DNA of 64,000 bases, taken from NCBI GenBank assembly GCA_044226655.1, contig JBGAGO010000002.1, positions 124,001-188,000 on the forward strand. Direction: 5' to 3'. Every line of letters starts with the position of its first letter. Positions within the stretch are counted from its first letter, which is position 1. Position numbers and translations under genes: made by a program. Below are positions 32,172 through 41,380 of the stretch, in pieces. The notes beneath the pieces were generated by a model that made no database searches, was not told the origin of the DNA, and saw nothing but the letters and a program-made list of their open reading frames with translations. This stretch comes from JBEVOS01 sp044226655 (lineage in GTDB: Bacteria; Pseudomonadota; Alphaproteobacteria; Caulobacterales; Aquidulcibacteraceae).

Positions 32172-34324
32172 GGCGGGCTCCAGCGCCGGCGCATCGTGCT
32201 TGGCGATGCGCGGGTGATGAAGAGGCGGCCATCGATCTCATAGAGTTTCGCGCCGCCCTCGCGCGCCAGGGCCGGCGCATCCAGCAAAAGACGCGGCGCG
32301 CAGCGGCTTCTGAATTCCAGCGGCGCCGGCTTGGGTGAGAGCACGATAGCGTGGCGCACGCAGGCGCCGGCGAAGCCCGCCTCGTCGCGCACGAGCATGA
32401 CGGCGCGTCCGCTTGGCGTGCGCCATGTGCAATCGACGCCTATACAGCTCTGCGGCGGCGCAAGGTTCTGCGCGCGCGCAGGCGTCAGGCCCAGCATCGC
32501 GCCGACGCGGTCACGCGCGAAGGTCGAGCGCCCGCGCACCGCCGCCAGCGTCCAGGCGCCGTCCTCGCGCGCGAACACGGCGCGCAGATCGCTATCGAAC
32601 GCCAGAACGGGCTGGGGCGCGGCGATGTAGAGGCCGACGGCCAGCGCGGCCCAGGCCAAACCGCCCCAGCGCAGCGCGCCGCGCCATGCGCACGCCCACA
32701 CGATCGCGAGCGAACTCAAGCACAGGAAGGAAGGCGGCGGCTGCGGAAAAGCGAGCACCGCCTCGGGCCGCTCCGCGAAGCTGGCCCCGATGCGGGCGAT
32801 GAGATCGAGCGCGCGGCCCATGATGTCGAGCGGCGCATCGGCCAGCCCGAACGGCGCCAGCACCGCTGCGATCGCCGCCGCCGGCGCGACCACGAAGGAA
32901 ATGATCGGCGCCATGGCGAGGTTGGCGACCAGGCCGTAGGCCGAGAACCGCTGAAAGTGATAGAGCGCGAACGGATCGGTGGCGAAGCCGGCAACGAGGC
33001 TCGTCAGCAAGATCACGCCGCCGGTGCGCGCCAGCCATTGCAAGGCGCCGATCAGCGGCCCCGGCGTCGGCAGCGCATCGCGCGCGGGCCGCTGATTGGC
33101 TTCGAACGCGGCGACCAAAGCGGCGGTCGCGGCGAACGACATTTGAAAGCCCGGCTCAAGCACGGATTCCGGAAACAGCAGCACAACGATGAGCGTGGCG
33201 AGCGCGAGGCCGCGCATCGAGATCGCCGGCCTGTCGAGAAGGATCGCGCCGAACGCCACGCACGCCATCACGAAGGAGCGTATGGCCGGCACGCTCGATC
33301 CCGAGATCACGAGGTAAAGCGCAAGCGCGACGAGCGCGGTTGCGGCCGCCAGCTTCTTGACCGGCCAGCGCAACGCAATCGGCGGAATGAGCGCCAGGAA
33401 GGTCGCGATCGCGCCGAACACCAGCCCGCCGACAATGCCCATGTGCAAGCCCGAGACGGACAGCACGTGGCCAAGGCCGCTGTCGCGCAGAGCCTTGTTG
33501 GTGTCGGCGTCGATGACGCTTTCATCGCCGGCGATAAGCGCGGCCGCGATCGCGCCGCCGCGGCCGGGCGCGGCCGCGATGATCGTGGCCGCAAGATCGC
33601 CACGCATCGCCGCGATGCGCAGCGCGAGCCGGTCGCGCCAATCGGGCGGCGGGCCGAACAGAGCGGGCCGGCATCGGCCCCAGACAAAGCCGGTCGCGCC
33701 CAGGCGTTCGAAATAGGCGCGCCGCGCAAAATCATAAGCGCCAGGCGCGAGCGGACCGTCGGGCGCGCGCAGGCTGGCGCGGCAGCGCACGGCGCGCCCG
33801 GCGTCGAGCGCGCCAATATCGGCGGCCGAAACGCGCACATAGCGCGGCGGCGTAGGCGCGCCTTCGAGCGCGCGCACCAGGATGCGCAGACGCGGGCGCG
33901 CGCCGCCTTCGCGCGCCGCGATCCAGCCTTCGAGACGTGCGCCATCGAGCGGCGCGGCGAGCACCGGCTGCGCCGCGAGCTTCGCGCGCACGCCGGCCGC
34001 CACCGCGCCCAGGCCAGCAAAGGCGACGAACGCCAATACGCCCGCCAGCGCGGCGCGCAGCGCGGCCCATAGGCCCCCGATGCGCGCGCTGGGCCAGGCT
34101 GCGAGCAACACGGACAAAGCCATTGCGCCGGCGGCCAGGGCGCAGCTGACGACCAAGGGCGGTTCGGCCGGCGCCGTCAGCCAATAGGCGGCGCCCGCGA
34201 TCGCGGCGACCGGCAGCCAAAGCAGCCAGCGATCGCGCTGCGCGGCCAGAACCAGGGCGACGCTAGGCCGGCGCGCGCGCGCCGTGCTAAGCGGGCCGCC
34301 CAATGCCGCTCCACGATCCGACAT
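32168..34324 (-). CDS. ComEC/Rec2-type DNA uptake channel protein
   Basis: About 718 residues from ATG 34324 (ATG 34330 and GTG 34336 in frame also possible). Multi-helix inner-membrane protein: N-terminal DUF4131-like soluble domain between the first helices, then the 'Competence' domain with DSGLGHVLSVSGLHMGIVGG (residues about 285-305, the family hallmark) and RSFVMACVAFGAILLDRPAI. The C-terminal part has no complete metallo-beta-lactamase motif, as in other alphaproteobacterial forms. ComEC carries single-stranded DNA into the cytoplasm during transformation. The start overlaps the gltX start on the other strand. Confidence 0.9.
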   Translation of the reverse strand: MSDRGAALGGPLSTARARRPSVALVLAAQRDRWLLWLPVAAIAGAAYWLTAPAEPPLVVSCALAAGAMALSVLLAAWPSARIGGLWAALRAALAGVLAFVAFAGLGAVAAGVRAKLAAQPVLAAPLDGARLEGWIAAREGGARPRLRILVRALEGAPTPPRYVRVSAADIGALDAGRAVRCRASLRAPDGPLAPGAYDFARRAYFERLGATGFVWGRCRPALFGPPPDWRDRLALRIAAMRGDLAATIIAAAPGRGGAIAAALIAGDESVIDADTNKALRDSGLGHVLSVSGLHMGIVGGLVFGAIATFLALIPPIALRWPVKKLAAATALVALALYLVISGSSVPAIRSFVMACVAFGAILLDRPAISMRGLALATLIVVLLFPESVLEPGFQMSFAATAALVAAFEANQRPARDALPTPGPLIGALQWLARTGGVILLTSLVAGFATDPFALYHFQRFSAYGLVANLAMAPIISFVVAPAAAIAAVLAPFGLADAPLDIMGRALDLIARIGASFAERPEAVLAFPQPPPSFLCLSSLAIVWACAWRGALRWGGLAWAALAVGLYIAAPQPVLAFDSDLRAVFAREDGAWTLAAVRGRSTFARDRVGAMLGLTPARAQNLAPPQSCIGVDCTWRTPSGRAVMLVRDEAGFAGACVRHAIVLSPKPAPLEFRSRCAPRLLLDAPALAREGGAKLYEIDGRLFITRASPSTMRRRWSPP

Positions 34325-35822
34325 GACCATCGTCACGCGTTTCGCCCCCTCCCCGACGGGCTATCTCCATATTGGAGGCGCACGCACGGCGCTGTTCAAT
34401 TGGCTTTTCGCGCGCCATCACGGCGGCCGCTACCTGCTGCGCATCGAAGACACCGATCGCGCGCGCTCCACCGAGGCCGCGATCGGCGCGATCATGGACG
34501 GGCTCGACTGGCTCGGCCTCGACCATGACGGCCAAACCATTTTCCAGTTCGCGCGCGCGGCGCGCCATCGCGACGTGGCCGAAGCCATGGTCGAGCGCGG
34601 CGCGGCGTTCCGCTGCTACCAAACACCCGAGGAACTCGAAGCAAGGAGACAGCGTCGAGACGCCCTCCACGTCCAGAGGGACGCTGTCGAAAAGAAGATC
34701 AAAGCAGCAGAAAAGGACGGAGGCGCCACAGGCGATCTGGTTCGAGAGTTCGAGTCACTGAACCAAGAGCTGAACGCGGCGTATGAAGCCCTGAAACGCT
34801 CTCCGTACCGGGATGGTCTAAAGCCGCCATCACCAGATGCACCATATGTAATTCGCCTTCGAGCGCCCGACGGCGGCGAAATCATCAATGACGATTTGGT
34901 CCAAGGCCGGGTGGCGATCCGTGCGAGCGAACTCGACGATCTCATTCTGCTGCGCGCGGATGCGACGCCGACCTATATGCTGGCCGTCGTGGTCGACGAT
35001 CATGACATGTCGGTGACACATGTGATCCGCGGCGACGACCATCTTTCTAATGCGGCGCGCCAGATTCCGATTTATGACGCCATGGGCTGGGACAAGCCCG
35101 CGTTCGCGCACGTGCCGATGATCCATGGGCCGGACGGACAAAAGCTCTCCAAACGCCATGGCGCGCAAGCCGTGCACGAATATCGCGATCTCGGCTATCT
35201 GCCTGAAGCGATGACGAACTACCTCGCGCGCCTGGGCTGGAGCATGGGCGACCGCGAAATCTTCTCGATGGACGAGGCGATCGCCGCCTTCGATCTGGCG
35301 CACGTGCATAAAGCGCCGGCGCGGCTCGATTTCGCGAAGCTCAACGCCGTCAACGGCCATTATATCCGCGAAGCAGATGACGCGCGGCTGGCCGCGCTCA
35401 CGTTTACGCATCTCGAAAAACAGGGGCCGCTCGCCCCCGCCATGCGCGCCAAAATCGAAGCCGCCATTCCCGTGCTTAAAACGCGGGCGAAAACCATTCC
35501 CGAACTGGCCGACCAGGCCCGCTACTTGATGTTGAGCCGCCCGCTCAATATTGACGCTGCAGCGCGAAAGGCGATGAAGGACGAGGCCATGAAGGTGATC
35601 GCGGCGCTCCGTCCGCATCTGGCGGCGCTGGCGCGCTGGGATGCGGAGACGATCGGCGCTGCATTAAAGGCGTTCGCAGCGGAAGCGGGCGTCGGGATGG
35701 GAATGATCGGGCCGGCGCTGCGCGCCGTTTTGACGGGCGGAACGCCCGCACCCGATCTGGCGTTCGTGCTGGCCACGCTCGGACGCGAGGAAACGCTGGG
35801 CAGGATCGACGATCACATGTGA
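34323..35822 (+). CDS. gltX: Glutamyl-tRNA synthetase with an atypical internal insertion
   Basis: 499 residues from ATG 34323. Class I synthetase: HIGH-type FAPSPTGYLHIGGARTALF, then LRIEDTDRARST, LAVVVDDHDMSVTHVIRGDDH, and KLSKRHG as the KMSKS signature. After YQTPEELEARR (residue about 105) a highly charged helical segment of roughly 45 extra residues (DAVEKKIKAAEKDGG, FESLNQELNAAYEALKR) replaces the usual short connector before APYVIRLRAPDGG. This stretch has much lower GC (about 56% by hand count over 34641-34860) and many codons rare elsewhere here (AGG, AGA, CTA, TCA, GTA). Translation stays in frame and the core is intact, so an active enzyme is expected. Alphaproteobacteria often have two GltX; whether this one charges tRNA-Glu or tRNA-Gln is open. 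Confidence 0.93.
   Translation: MTIVTRFAPSPTGYLHIGGARTALFNWLFARHHGGRYLLRIEDTDRARSTEAAIGAIMDGLDWLGLDHDGQTIFQFARAARHRDVAEAMVERGAAFRCYQTPEELEARRQRRDALHVQRDAVEKKIKAAEKDGGATGDLVREFESLNQELNAAYEALKRSPYRDGLKPPSPDAPYVIRLRAPDGGEIINDDLVQGRVAIRASELDDLILLRADATPTYMLAVVVDDHDMSVTHVIRGDDHLSNAARQIPIYDAMGWDKPAFAHVPMIHGPDGQKLSKRHGAQAVHEYRDLGYLPEAMTNYLARLGWSMGDREIFSMDEAIAAFDLAHVHKAPARLDFAKLNAVNGHYIREADDARLAALTFTHLEKQGPLAPAMRAKIEAAIPVLKTRAKTIPELADQARYLMLSRPLNIDAAARKAMKDEAMKVIAALRPHLAALARWDAETIGAALKAFAAEAGVGMGMIGPALRAVLTGGTPAPDLAFVLATLGREETLGRIDDHM
34648..34688. repeat. Imperfect palindrome at the left end of the gltX insertion
   Basis: GACAGCGTC (34648-34656) pairs perfectly with GACGCTGTC (34680-34688); inside it CCTC (34664-34667) pairs with GAGG (34676-34679), leaving a 7-base bulge on the left side. 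The hairpin lies inside coding sequence at the start of the compositionally foreign tract. Confidence 0.6.
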
Positions 35823-35860
35823 CCGCCACATTCGCGATTGCGGCGGCCGGGAGCAAAGGC

Positions 35861-37168
35861 ATGGAAAGCAAGATCATCAAGAAGCCGTCGGCCACGCTCA
35901 CCGTCAACAACAAGCAGATAGAGTTGCCGGTCTATGGCGGGTCTGTCGGCCCCGACGTGGTCGATATCCGCAAACTCTACGGCGACGCCGGCGTCTTCAC
36001 CTACGATCCGGGCTACACCTCAACGGCCAGCTGCGAGAGCCAGATCACCTATATCGATGGCGATGAGGGGGTGCTGCTCTATCGCGGCTACCCGATTGAT
36101 CAATTGGCCGAGCGGTCGACCTTCATCGAGGTTTGCTACCTGCTGCTGCACGGCGAATTGCCGAACGCGAAGGAACTCGCGGAATTCACGCACGCCATCA
36201 CCATGCACACGATGCTGCATGCGCAATTCGATCGTTTCTTCGAAGGCTTCCGGCGCGACGCGCATCCGATGGCGGTGATGGTGGGCGCGGTGGGCGCGCT
36301 CTCGGCGTTCTATCACGACTCCACCGACATCAACGATCCGCGCCAGCGTATAATCGCCTCGCACCGCATGATCGCGAAAATGCCGACGATCGCGGCGCGC
36401 GCGTACAAATACACGTACGGCCAGCCTTTCATCAGCCCGCGCAACGAACTCGACTATTCCGGCAATTTCCTGCGCATGCTGTTCGCGGTGCCGGCCGAGG
36501 ACTACAAAGTCAATCCGCTGCTCGCGCGCGCGATCGACGTGTTCTTCATCCTGCACGCCGATCACGAACAGAACGCCTCGACCTCCACCGTGCGCAGCGC
36601 GGGCTCTTCGGGCGCCAATCCGTTCGCGTGTATCGCCGCAGGCATCGCGTGCCTGTGGGGCCCGGCGCATGGCGGCGCCAATGAAGCTGCGCTCAACATG
36701 TTGTCTGAAATCGGCACGGTCGATCGCATTCCCGATTTCATCAAACGCGTGAAGGACCCGAACGACGATGTGCGCCTGATGGGCTTCGGCCACCGCGTCT
36801 ATAAAAACTACGATCCGCGCGCCAAGGCGATGCAGAAGCTCTGCCACCAAGTGCTGCAGGAAGTGGGCGTGAAGGACGACCCGCTGCTGCACGTCGCCAT
36901 GGAGCTGGAGAAAATCGCGCTCAACGATGAGTACTTCGTGAAGCGCAAGCTCTTTCCGAACGTCGATTTCTATTCGGGCATCACGCTCAAAGCGATGGGC
37001 ATCCCGACCTCGATGTTCACGGTTCTGTTCGCGGTGGCGCGCACCGTCGGCTGGATCGCGCAATGGACGGAGATGATGGAAGACCCGGCGCAGAAGATCG
37101 CGCGGCCGCGCCAAGCCTATACCGGCCCGGCGCTGCGCGACTATGTCGGCATCGACAAGCGGCGCTGA
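35861..37168 (+). CDS. gltA: Citrate synthase
   Basis: 435 residues from ATG 35861, with GGGAG ahead; a GTG at 35819 overlapping the gltX stop is in frame but gives an unusual N-terminus. Type II hexameric enzyme condensing acetyl-CoA and oxaloacetate. Motifs: YDPGYTSTASCESQITYIDG, YRGYPIDQLAERS, LHADHEQNASTSTVR (catalytic His), GPAHGGANEAAL (second His), VRLMGFGHRVYKNYDPRAK and NVDFYSGITLKAMGIP (catalytic Asp). Its end overlaps the end of lpxB by 28 bases. Confidence 0.97.
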   Translation: MESKIIKKPSATLTVNNKQIELPVYGGSVGPDVVDIRKLYGDAGVFTYDPGYTSTASCESQITYIDGDEGVLLYRGYPIDQLAERSTFIEVCYLLLHGELPNAKELAEFTHAITMHTMLHAQFDRFFEGFRRDAHPMAVMVGAVGALSAFYHDSTDINDPRQRIIASHRMIAKMPTIAARAYKYTYGQPFISPRNELDYSGNFLRMLFAVPAEDYKVNPLLARAIDVFFILHADHEQNASTSTVRSAGSSGANPFACIAAGIACLWGPAHGGANEAALNMLSEIGTVDRIPDFIKRVKDPNDDVRLMGFGHRVYKNYDPRAKAMQKLCHQVLQEVGVKDDPLLHVAMELEKIALNDEYFVKRKLFPNVDFYSGITLKAMGIPTSMFTVLFAVARTVGWIAQWTEMMEDPAQKIARPRQAYTGPALRDYVGIDKRR

Positions 37169-38310
37169 GCGCCCGCTTTCATCACGCCGAGCACGGAATC
37201 GGCCGCGATGTCCGCGGCCGGTCGCCCGCCGCGCCCCATCGCGTCGAGCGCCGCATCCTGCGCGGCGATCTGGGCGGCGCGCGCTGAAGGATCGTCGAGC
37301 AGTTTCGCGGCCGCCGCGGCGAGGCGCGCGGGCGTGAATTTGGTTTGCAGCAATTCGGGCGCAACCTCGCGATCGGCGGCGATGTTCATCAGCGTGACAA
37401 ATTTCGCTTTGAACAGGAAGAAGCGCGCCAGGAACCAGGTGATCCAGCCCAGCTTATAGCCGACGATCACGGGCGCGCCGGCGAGGCCCAATTCGGTCGT
37501 CACCGTGCCGGACGCAGCGATCGCGACATTGGCGGCGGCGAACGCATCCGATTTCTCATCCTCGCCGACGAGCAAGGCCGAAGCCGGCGCGCCGGCGCGC
37601 GCGATCTCGGCCACCGGATCGGCGATCACGGAGACGAGACGCAGATCCTTGCGCGAGGCGGTGAGCGTTTCGGCCGCGCGCCACAGCGTCGGCGCAACGC
37701 GGCGAATTTCGCTTCGGCGGCTGCCGGGCAGAACGAGAACGATGCGCTCGTTTTCCGAGATGGCGTGGCGCGCGCGAAACGCCGCGCCGTCGCCTTTGAC
37801 GAAGCGCCCGATGGCGGGATTGCCGCTCACTGTCGTCGGCAAGCCGTAAGGTTCGTAATAGGGCTGTTCGAAGGCGTGGATGCAGATCAGATGATCGACG
37901 GCTTCGGCCAGCGTCTTGGCGCGCCCGGCCCGGCTCGCCCACACTTGCGGGCCGACATATTTGACGCGCGGAATAGCCGGCGCCTGCGCTTTAAGGCGCT
38001 GCGCGACGCGCAAGGTGAAGCCCCAGGAATCGATCAGCACCACCACGTCGGGCCTCGCCGCGATCGCCGCCTGCGCCGCTTCATCGGCGCGCTTCACCAC
38101 GCGATCGTAAGCCAGCAGGCCGTCGATGAAGCCGAGGATGGCGAGATCGTCGATGCGCACCGCGCTCGCGACGCCTTCGGCCACCATCGCCGCCCCGCCG
38201 ATGCCTGCGAAGGCGAGCGCGGGGTCACGTGCGCGCAGCGCGCGGATGAGATCGGCGCCCAACGCATCGCCGGACGCTTCCGCGGCGACGAGAAACACAA
38301 GGCCGCTCAT
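37141..38310 (-). CDS. lpxB: Lipid-A-disaccharide synthase
   Basis: 389 residues from ATG 38310, overlapping the lpxI stop by 4 bases (ATGA); a far longer in-frame extension into lpxI is spurious. GT-B glycosyltransferase joining UDP-diacylglucosamine and lipid X. Motifs: VFLVAAEASGDALGADLIRA, KYVGPQVWASRAGRAKTLAE, VLPGSRRSEIRRVAPTLW, and the C-terminal ASGTVTTELGLAGAPVIVGYK. Ends convergently inside the gltA 3' end. Last gene of the rpsB-lpxB block. Confidence 0.95.
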   Translation of the reverse strand: MSGLVFLVAAEASGDALGADLIRALRARDPALAFAGIGGAAMVAEGVASAVRIDDLAILGFIDGLLAYDRVVKRADEAAQAAIAARPDVVVLIDSWGFTLRVAQRLKAQAPAIPRVKYVGPQVWASRAGRAKTLAEAVDHLICIHAFEQPYYEPYGLPTTVSGNPAIGRFVKGDGAAFRARHAISENERIVLVLPGSRRSEIRRVAPTLWRAAETLTASRKDLRLVSVIADPVAEIARAGAPASALLVGEDEKSDAFAAANVAIAASGTVTTELGLAGAPVIVGYKLGWITWFLARFFLFKAKFVTLMNIAADREVAPELLQTKFTPARLAAAAAKLLDDPSARAAQIAAQDAALDAMGRGGRPAADIAADSVLGVMKAGAQRRLSMPT

Positions 38311-39143
38311 GATTGGCCGAAGACGAAGAGACCCAGCGCATCGGCGCGCGCTGCGAGCTCCGCGCGATCCACGATGAGCGCGCCGCCGGCCTCGATCGCC
38401 ACGCCGGCAAGGCCAGCCTGTGCAGCGTTTTCGATGGTCTGCACGCCGATGGTCGGCAGATCGATGCGGCGCTCTTGGATGGGCTTGGCGCGCTTCAAGA
38501 GCACGCCGCGGCGCTTTTCGGGGGTACCGCGGATCGCGAGCGGCAGCGCGCCAGCGCGGGCCAGCATCGCATCCGTGCCCTCTTGCGCTTCGACCGCGAG
38601 CACGAGGCCATCGGCGACCACGACGGCCTGGCCGACATCCCAGCGGCCGAGCGCTTCCGCAACGTCCCAAGCCTTCGTGATATCGGCGCGCGCCTGCGCG
38701 TCCGGCGTAAGCGCGCCCAGCACGCCCGCCTGCGCAAGCAGGCCAGGATAGGCCTCGTGCGCGCCGACGACGCGGAAGCCGCTCTCTTCAAAATCCGTCA
38801 CCAGCGCGCGCAGCAGCGCGTCATCGCCGAGGCGCGCGGCGGCGACGAGTTTGGGGGCGAGGCGCGCGCCCTCTTCGTCAAGCTTCAGAGCTGCAAAATC
38901 GGGACGTTTGACGACGCCCGCCATGACGATGGCGTCACAGCCAGCCTCGCGCAGCGCCGCCTTGCGCGCGCCCATTTCGCCAACGTCGAAGCTCGCGCCC
39001 GGATGCGCGGCGAGCGCGTCATCGGCAAAGGGCGCGATGCGGGCGACGTAGTACGGCGCGCCAGTTTCGGCGCAATGCGCGGCGAGGGCGCGCGGCAAGC
39101 CGCCGCCGCCGGCGACGATGCCGAGCTTGCGCCAGGGCGCCAT
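38307..39143 (-). CDS. lpxI: LpxI, UDP-2,3-diacylglucosamine pyrophosphatase
   Basis: 278 residues. Alphaproteobacterial replacement for LpxH (formerly DUF1009): hydrolyses UDP-2,3-diacylglucosamine to lipid X. N-terminal LGIVAGGGGLPRALAAHC, middle AIVMAGVVKRPDFAAL, and C-terminal EGTDAMLARAGAL with KRRGVLLKRAKPIQERRID and DLPTIGVQTIENAAQAGLAG, the catalytic-domain signature. Lies exactly between lpxA and lpxB, one base from lpxA. Confidence 0.95.
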   Translation of the reverse strand: MAPWRKLGIVAGGGGLPRALAAHCAETGAPYYVARIAPFADDALAAHPGASFDVGEMGARKAALREAGCDAIVMAGVVKRPDFAALKLDEEGARLAPKLVAAARLGDDALLRALVTDFEESGFRVVGAHEAYPGLLAQAGVLGALTPDAQARADITKAWDVAEALGRWDVGQAVVVADGLVLAVEAQEGTDAMLARAGALPLAIRGTPEKRRGVLLKRAKPIQERRIDLPTIGVQTIENAAQAGLAGVAIEAGGALIVDRAELAARADALGLFVFGQS

Positions 39144-39144
39144 C

Positions 39145-39933
39145 TCAGTCCCGCGGCATGCAGAGCGGCCGCGCGGAATCGGCGCGGATGAAATCGAGGA
39201 TTTCCATCACCTCGGGATTGTCCGCGTAGAGCTCCAGCGCGTCATCGATACGCTCCTGGAAGGTGCCCTCCTCCGCGAACAGCAGGCGATAGGCGGCGCG
39301 CAGATCATGAATCTGTTCGCGCGTGAAATTGCGCCGCTTGAGGCCCACCGTGTTGAGGCCGGCGAGATGTGCGTGATTGCCGATGGCCAGCCCATAGGGA
39401 ATGAGGTCGGCGGTGATGAGCGCCGAGGCGCCGACAAAGGCGTGGCGGCCCACGCGGCAGCGCTGCACGACGCCGGCCAGGCCGCTCACGATCGCCCAAT
39501 CCTCCACGCAGACATGGCCGCCGATCGTCGCCGTCTGCGCCATGATGACGTTGTCGCCGACGATGCAATCATGCGCGATGTGAATGCTGCCCATGAAGAG
39601 GCCGTTGTCACCCACGCGCGTTTCCGAGCGGCCGCGGACCGTGCCGCGGTGCACCGTGGCGTGTTCGCGAAAGGTGTTGTTGTTTCCGATCACGACCCGC
39701 GTCGGCTCGCCCTTGTAAGACGTGTCCTGCGGCGGCGCGCCCAGCGAGGCGAATGGATAGATCGTGCAATCGGCGCCGATCTCGGTGTGCGTCTCGATAT
39801 AGACGTGCGCGACCAGACGCGTGCGATCTGCGATCTTCACGTTCGGGCCGATCACGCAGCCGGGGCCGATCACGACGTCGGCGCCGAGTTCGACTTTCTT
39901 ATCGACGACGGCCGATGGATGAATATCCGCCAT
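39145..39933 (-). CDS. lpxA: UDP-N-acetylglucosamine acyltransferase
   Basis: 262 residues from ATG 39933, overlapping the fabZ stop (TGATG). First step of lipid A synthesis. Left-handed beta-helix of hexapeptide repeats (IHPSAVVDKKVELGADVVIG, VKIADRTRLVAHVYI), catalytic His in GSIHIAHDCIVGDNVIMAQT, and GLNTVGLKRRNFTREQIHDL leading into the C-terminal helical domain. Confidence 0.96.
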   Translation of the reverse strand: MADIHPSAVVDKKVELGADVVIGPGCVIGPNVKIADRTRLVAHVYIETHTEIGADCTIYPFASLGAPPQDTSYKGEPTRVVIGNNNTFREHATVHRGTVRGRSETRVGDNGLFMGSIHIAHDCIVGDNVIMAQTATIGGHVCVEDWAIVSGLAGVVQRCRVGRHAFVGASALITADLIPYGLAIGNHAHLAGLNTVGLKRRNFTREQIHDLRAAYRLLFAEEGTFQERIDDALELYADNPEVMEILDFIRADSARPLCMPRD

Positions 39934-40388
39934 CAGCGATCTCCCTTCGCCGCAGCAAAATCGCACTCGGCTACAAGCTCGCCACGCACCTCGGCGCGTC
40001 CCTTGAACTTGAAGATATTGCGCCGCGCGAACACGACCTCGACGGGCATTTCCACGACATCACCCGGCAGAACCGGCCGGCGAAAGCGTGCATTGTCGAC
40101 CGACATGAAAAGGATGACGTGCTTGGAGACGTCGACATCGAGCGTCTTCGACATCAGCAATGCGCCGGTCTGCGCCATCGCTTCGATCAGCAGCACGCCG
40201 GGCATGACCGGCGCATCGGGAAAATGGCCGGTGAAATGCGGTTCATTGGCGCTGACGCATTTGACGCCGCGGATCGATTGATTGGCGACGTAATGCGTCG
40301 CGCGATCGACCAGCAGGAACGGATAGCGGTGCGGCAGGCGACGCAGGATCTCATCGATCGCAATCGCTTCGCCCTCATTCTCGCCCAT
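39933..40388 (-). CDS. fabZ: 3-hydroxyacyl-ACP dehydratase FabZ
   Basis: 151 residues from ATG 40388, overlapping the lpxD end by 14 bases. Hot-dog-fold dehydratase of fatty-acid elongation, supplying acyl chains that compete with lipid A precursors. Motifs: ILRRLPHRYPFLLVDRATHY, the catalytic His in NEPHFTGHFPDAPVMPGVLL and the following Glu in IEAMAQTGALL. Standard length and operon position between lpxD and lpxA. Confidence 0.96.
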   Translation of the reverse strand: MGENEGEAIAIDEILRRLPHRYPFLLVDRATHYVANQSIRGVKCVSANEPHFTGHFPDAPVMPGVLLIEAMAQTGALLMSKTLDVDVSKHVILFMSVDNARFRRPVLPGDVVEMPVEVVFARRNIFKFKGRAEVRGELVAECDFAAAKGDR

Positions 40389-41373
40389 CGCGGCCTCCCG
40401 ACGCCTTCCGCGCGAGCCAGGCCGTTTCCCGCAGGAATTTCCGCAACGGTTTGGCGGGATAACCGCCCCAGGTCTCGCCAGCGGGCACGTCTTGCAGCAC
40501 CGCCGAGCCCGCCGCAAGCACGGCGCCTTTGCCGACCGTGCGATGATCGCCCAGGCCGACACGCCCGCCCATCATCACCCCATCGCCGACCACGGAAGAG
40601 CCCGATATGCCGCCAAAGGCGGCGATCATGGCGCCGCGGCCGATCTGCACCTGGTGGGCGATCTGGCAGAGATTGTCGATCTTGGCGTCCTCGCCGATCT
40701 GGGTGTCGTCGAAGGCGCCGCGATCGATCGTGGTGTTGGCGCCGATCAGCGCGCGGTCCTGGATGATGGCGCGCCCGAAATGCGGAACCTCCACCAGGCC
40801 TTGCGCATCGGCGGCGACGCCGAAGCCCTGTTCGCCGATCACGGCGCCCGAGAGGATGGTGACGTCATCGCCGATCAGCGCGCACAGGATAGTGGCGTTG
40901 GCGCCGATGCGGGTGCGCCGGCCAATCGCGACGCCCGGCCCGATCACGGCGTTGGCCCCGATCACGACGCCGGCGCCGATCTGGGCGCCCTGCCCGATCA
41001 CCACGCCGGGGCCAAGGCGCACATCGTCTTCCAAGCGCGCATCCGGGTGAATGCGCGCATCGCCCTCGTGGACGCGCAGCGTGATGAGTTTACTGGCGAG
41101 ACGCGCGAACGTGGCGCGCGGCCGATCGCTGAGGATTAGCGCCGACGCTTTCGGCGCGAAATGCGCGGCGCCCGGCGAAAGCACGCACGCCGCCGGCGCA
41201 TTGGCCAGCGGCGTGGACGCCTTTTCAAGAAAGCAGAGATCGCCAGGACCGGCGCGGCCCGCGGGCGCGGCGCTCTTGACCAAAGTGGCCGGATCGCCGC
41301 CGATCTCGAAGCCGGCCGCCAGCGTCCGGACCGGACGGGCTGCGCCGACTTCGTAGAAGCGGGCGTCGATCAC
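40375..41373 (-). CDS. lpxD: UDP-3-O-acylglucosamine N-acyltransferase
   Basis: About 332 residues from GTG 41373 (MIDARFYEVGAARPVRTLAA), 7 bases after the skp stop; the upstream ATG 41424 would add 17 atypical residues inside skp. N-terminal uridine-binding domain (GPGDLCFLEKASTPLANAPA), then hexapeptide-repeat beta-helix (VIGQGAQIGAGVVIGANAVI, GRRTRIGANATI), catalytic His region FDDTQIGEDAKIDNLCQIAH and a C-terminal helix. Third acylation step of lipid A. Confidence 0.93.
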   Translation of the reverse strand: MIDARFYEVGAARPVRTLAAGFEIGGDPATLVKSAAPAGRAGPGDLCFLEKASTPLANAPAACVLSPGAAHFAPKASALILSDRPRATFARLASKLITLRVHEGDARIHPDARLEDDVRLGPGVVIGQGAQIGAGVVIGANAVIGPGVAIGRRTRIGANATILCALIGDDVTILSGAVIGEQGFGVAADAQGLVEVPHFGRAIIQDRALIGANTTIDRGAFDDTQIGEDAKIDNLCQIAHQVQIGRGAMIAAFGGISGSSVVGDGVMMGGRVGLGDHRTVGKGAVLAAGSAVLQDVPAGETWGGYPAKPLRKFLRETAWLARKASGGRDGRE

Positions 41374-41380
41374 GGCTGGA

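Noticed and set aside
32351..34072. 573-codon plus-strand frame opposite comEC
   Set aside because: Almost only Arg, Ala, Gln, Asp and His; antisense artefact.
37141..38670. Longer lpxB reading from 38670
   Set aside because: The extra 120 codons lie within lpxI in another frame; the ATG at 38310 overlaps the lpxI stop and gives the family N-terminus.
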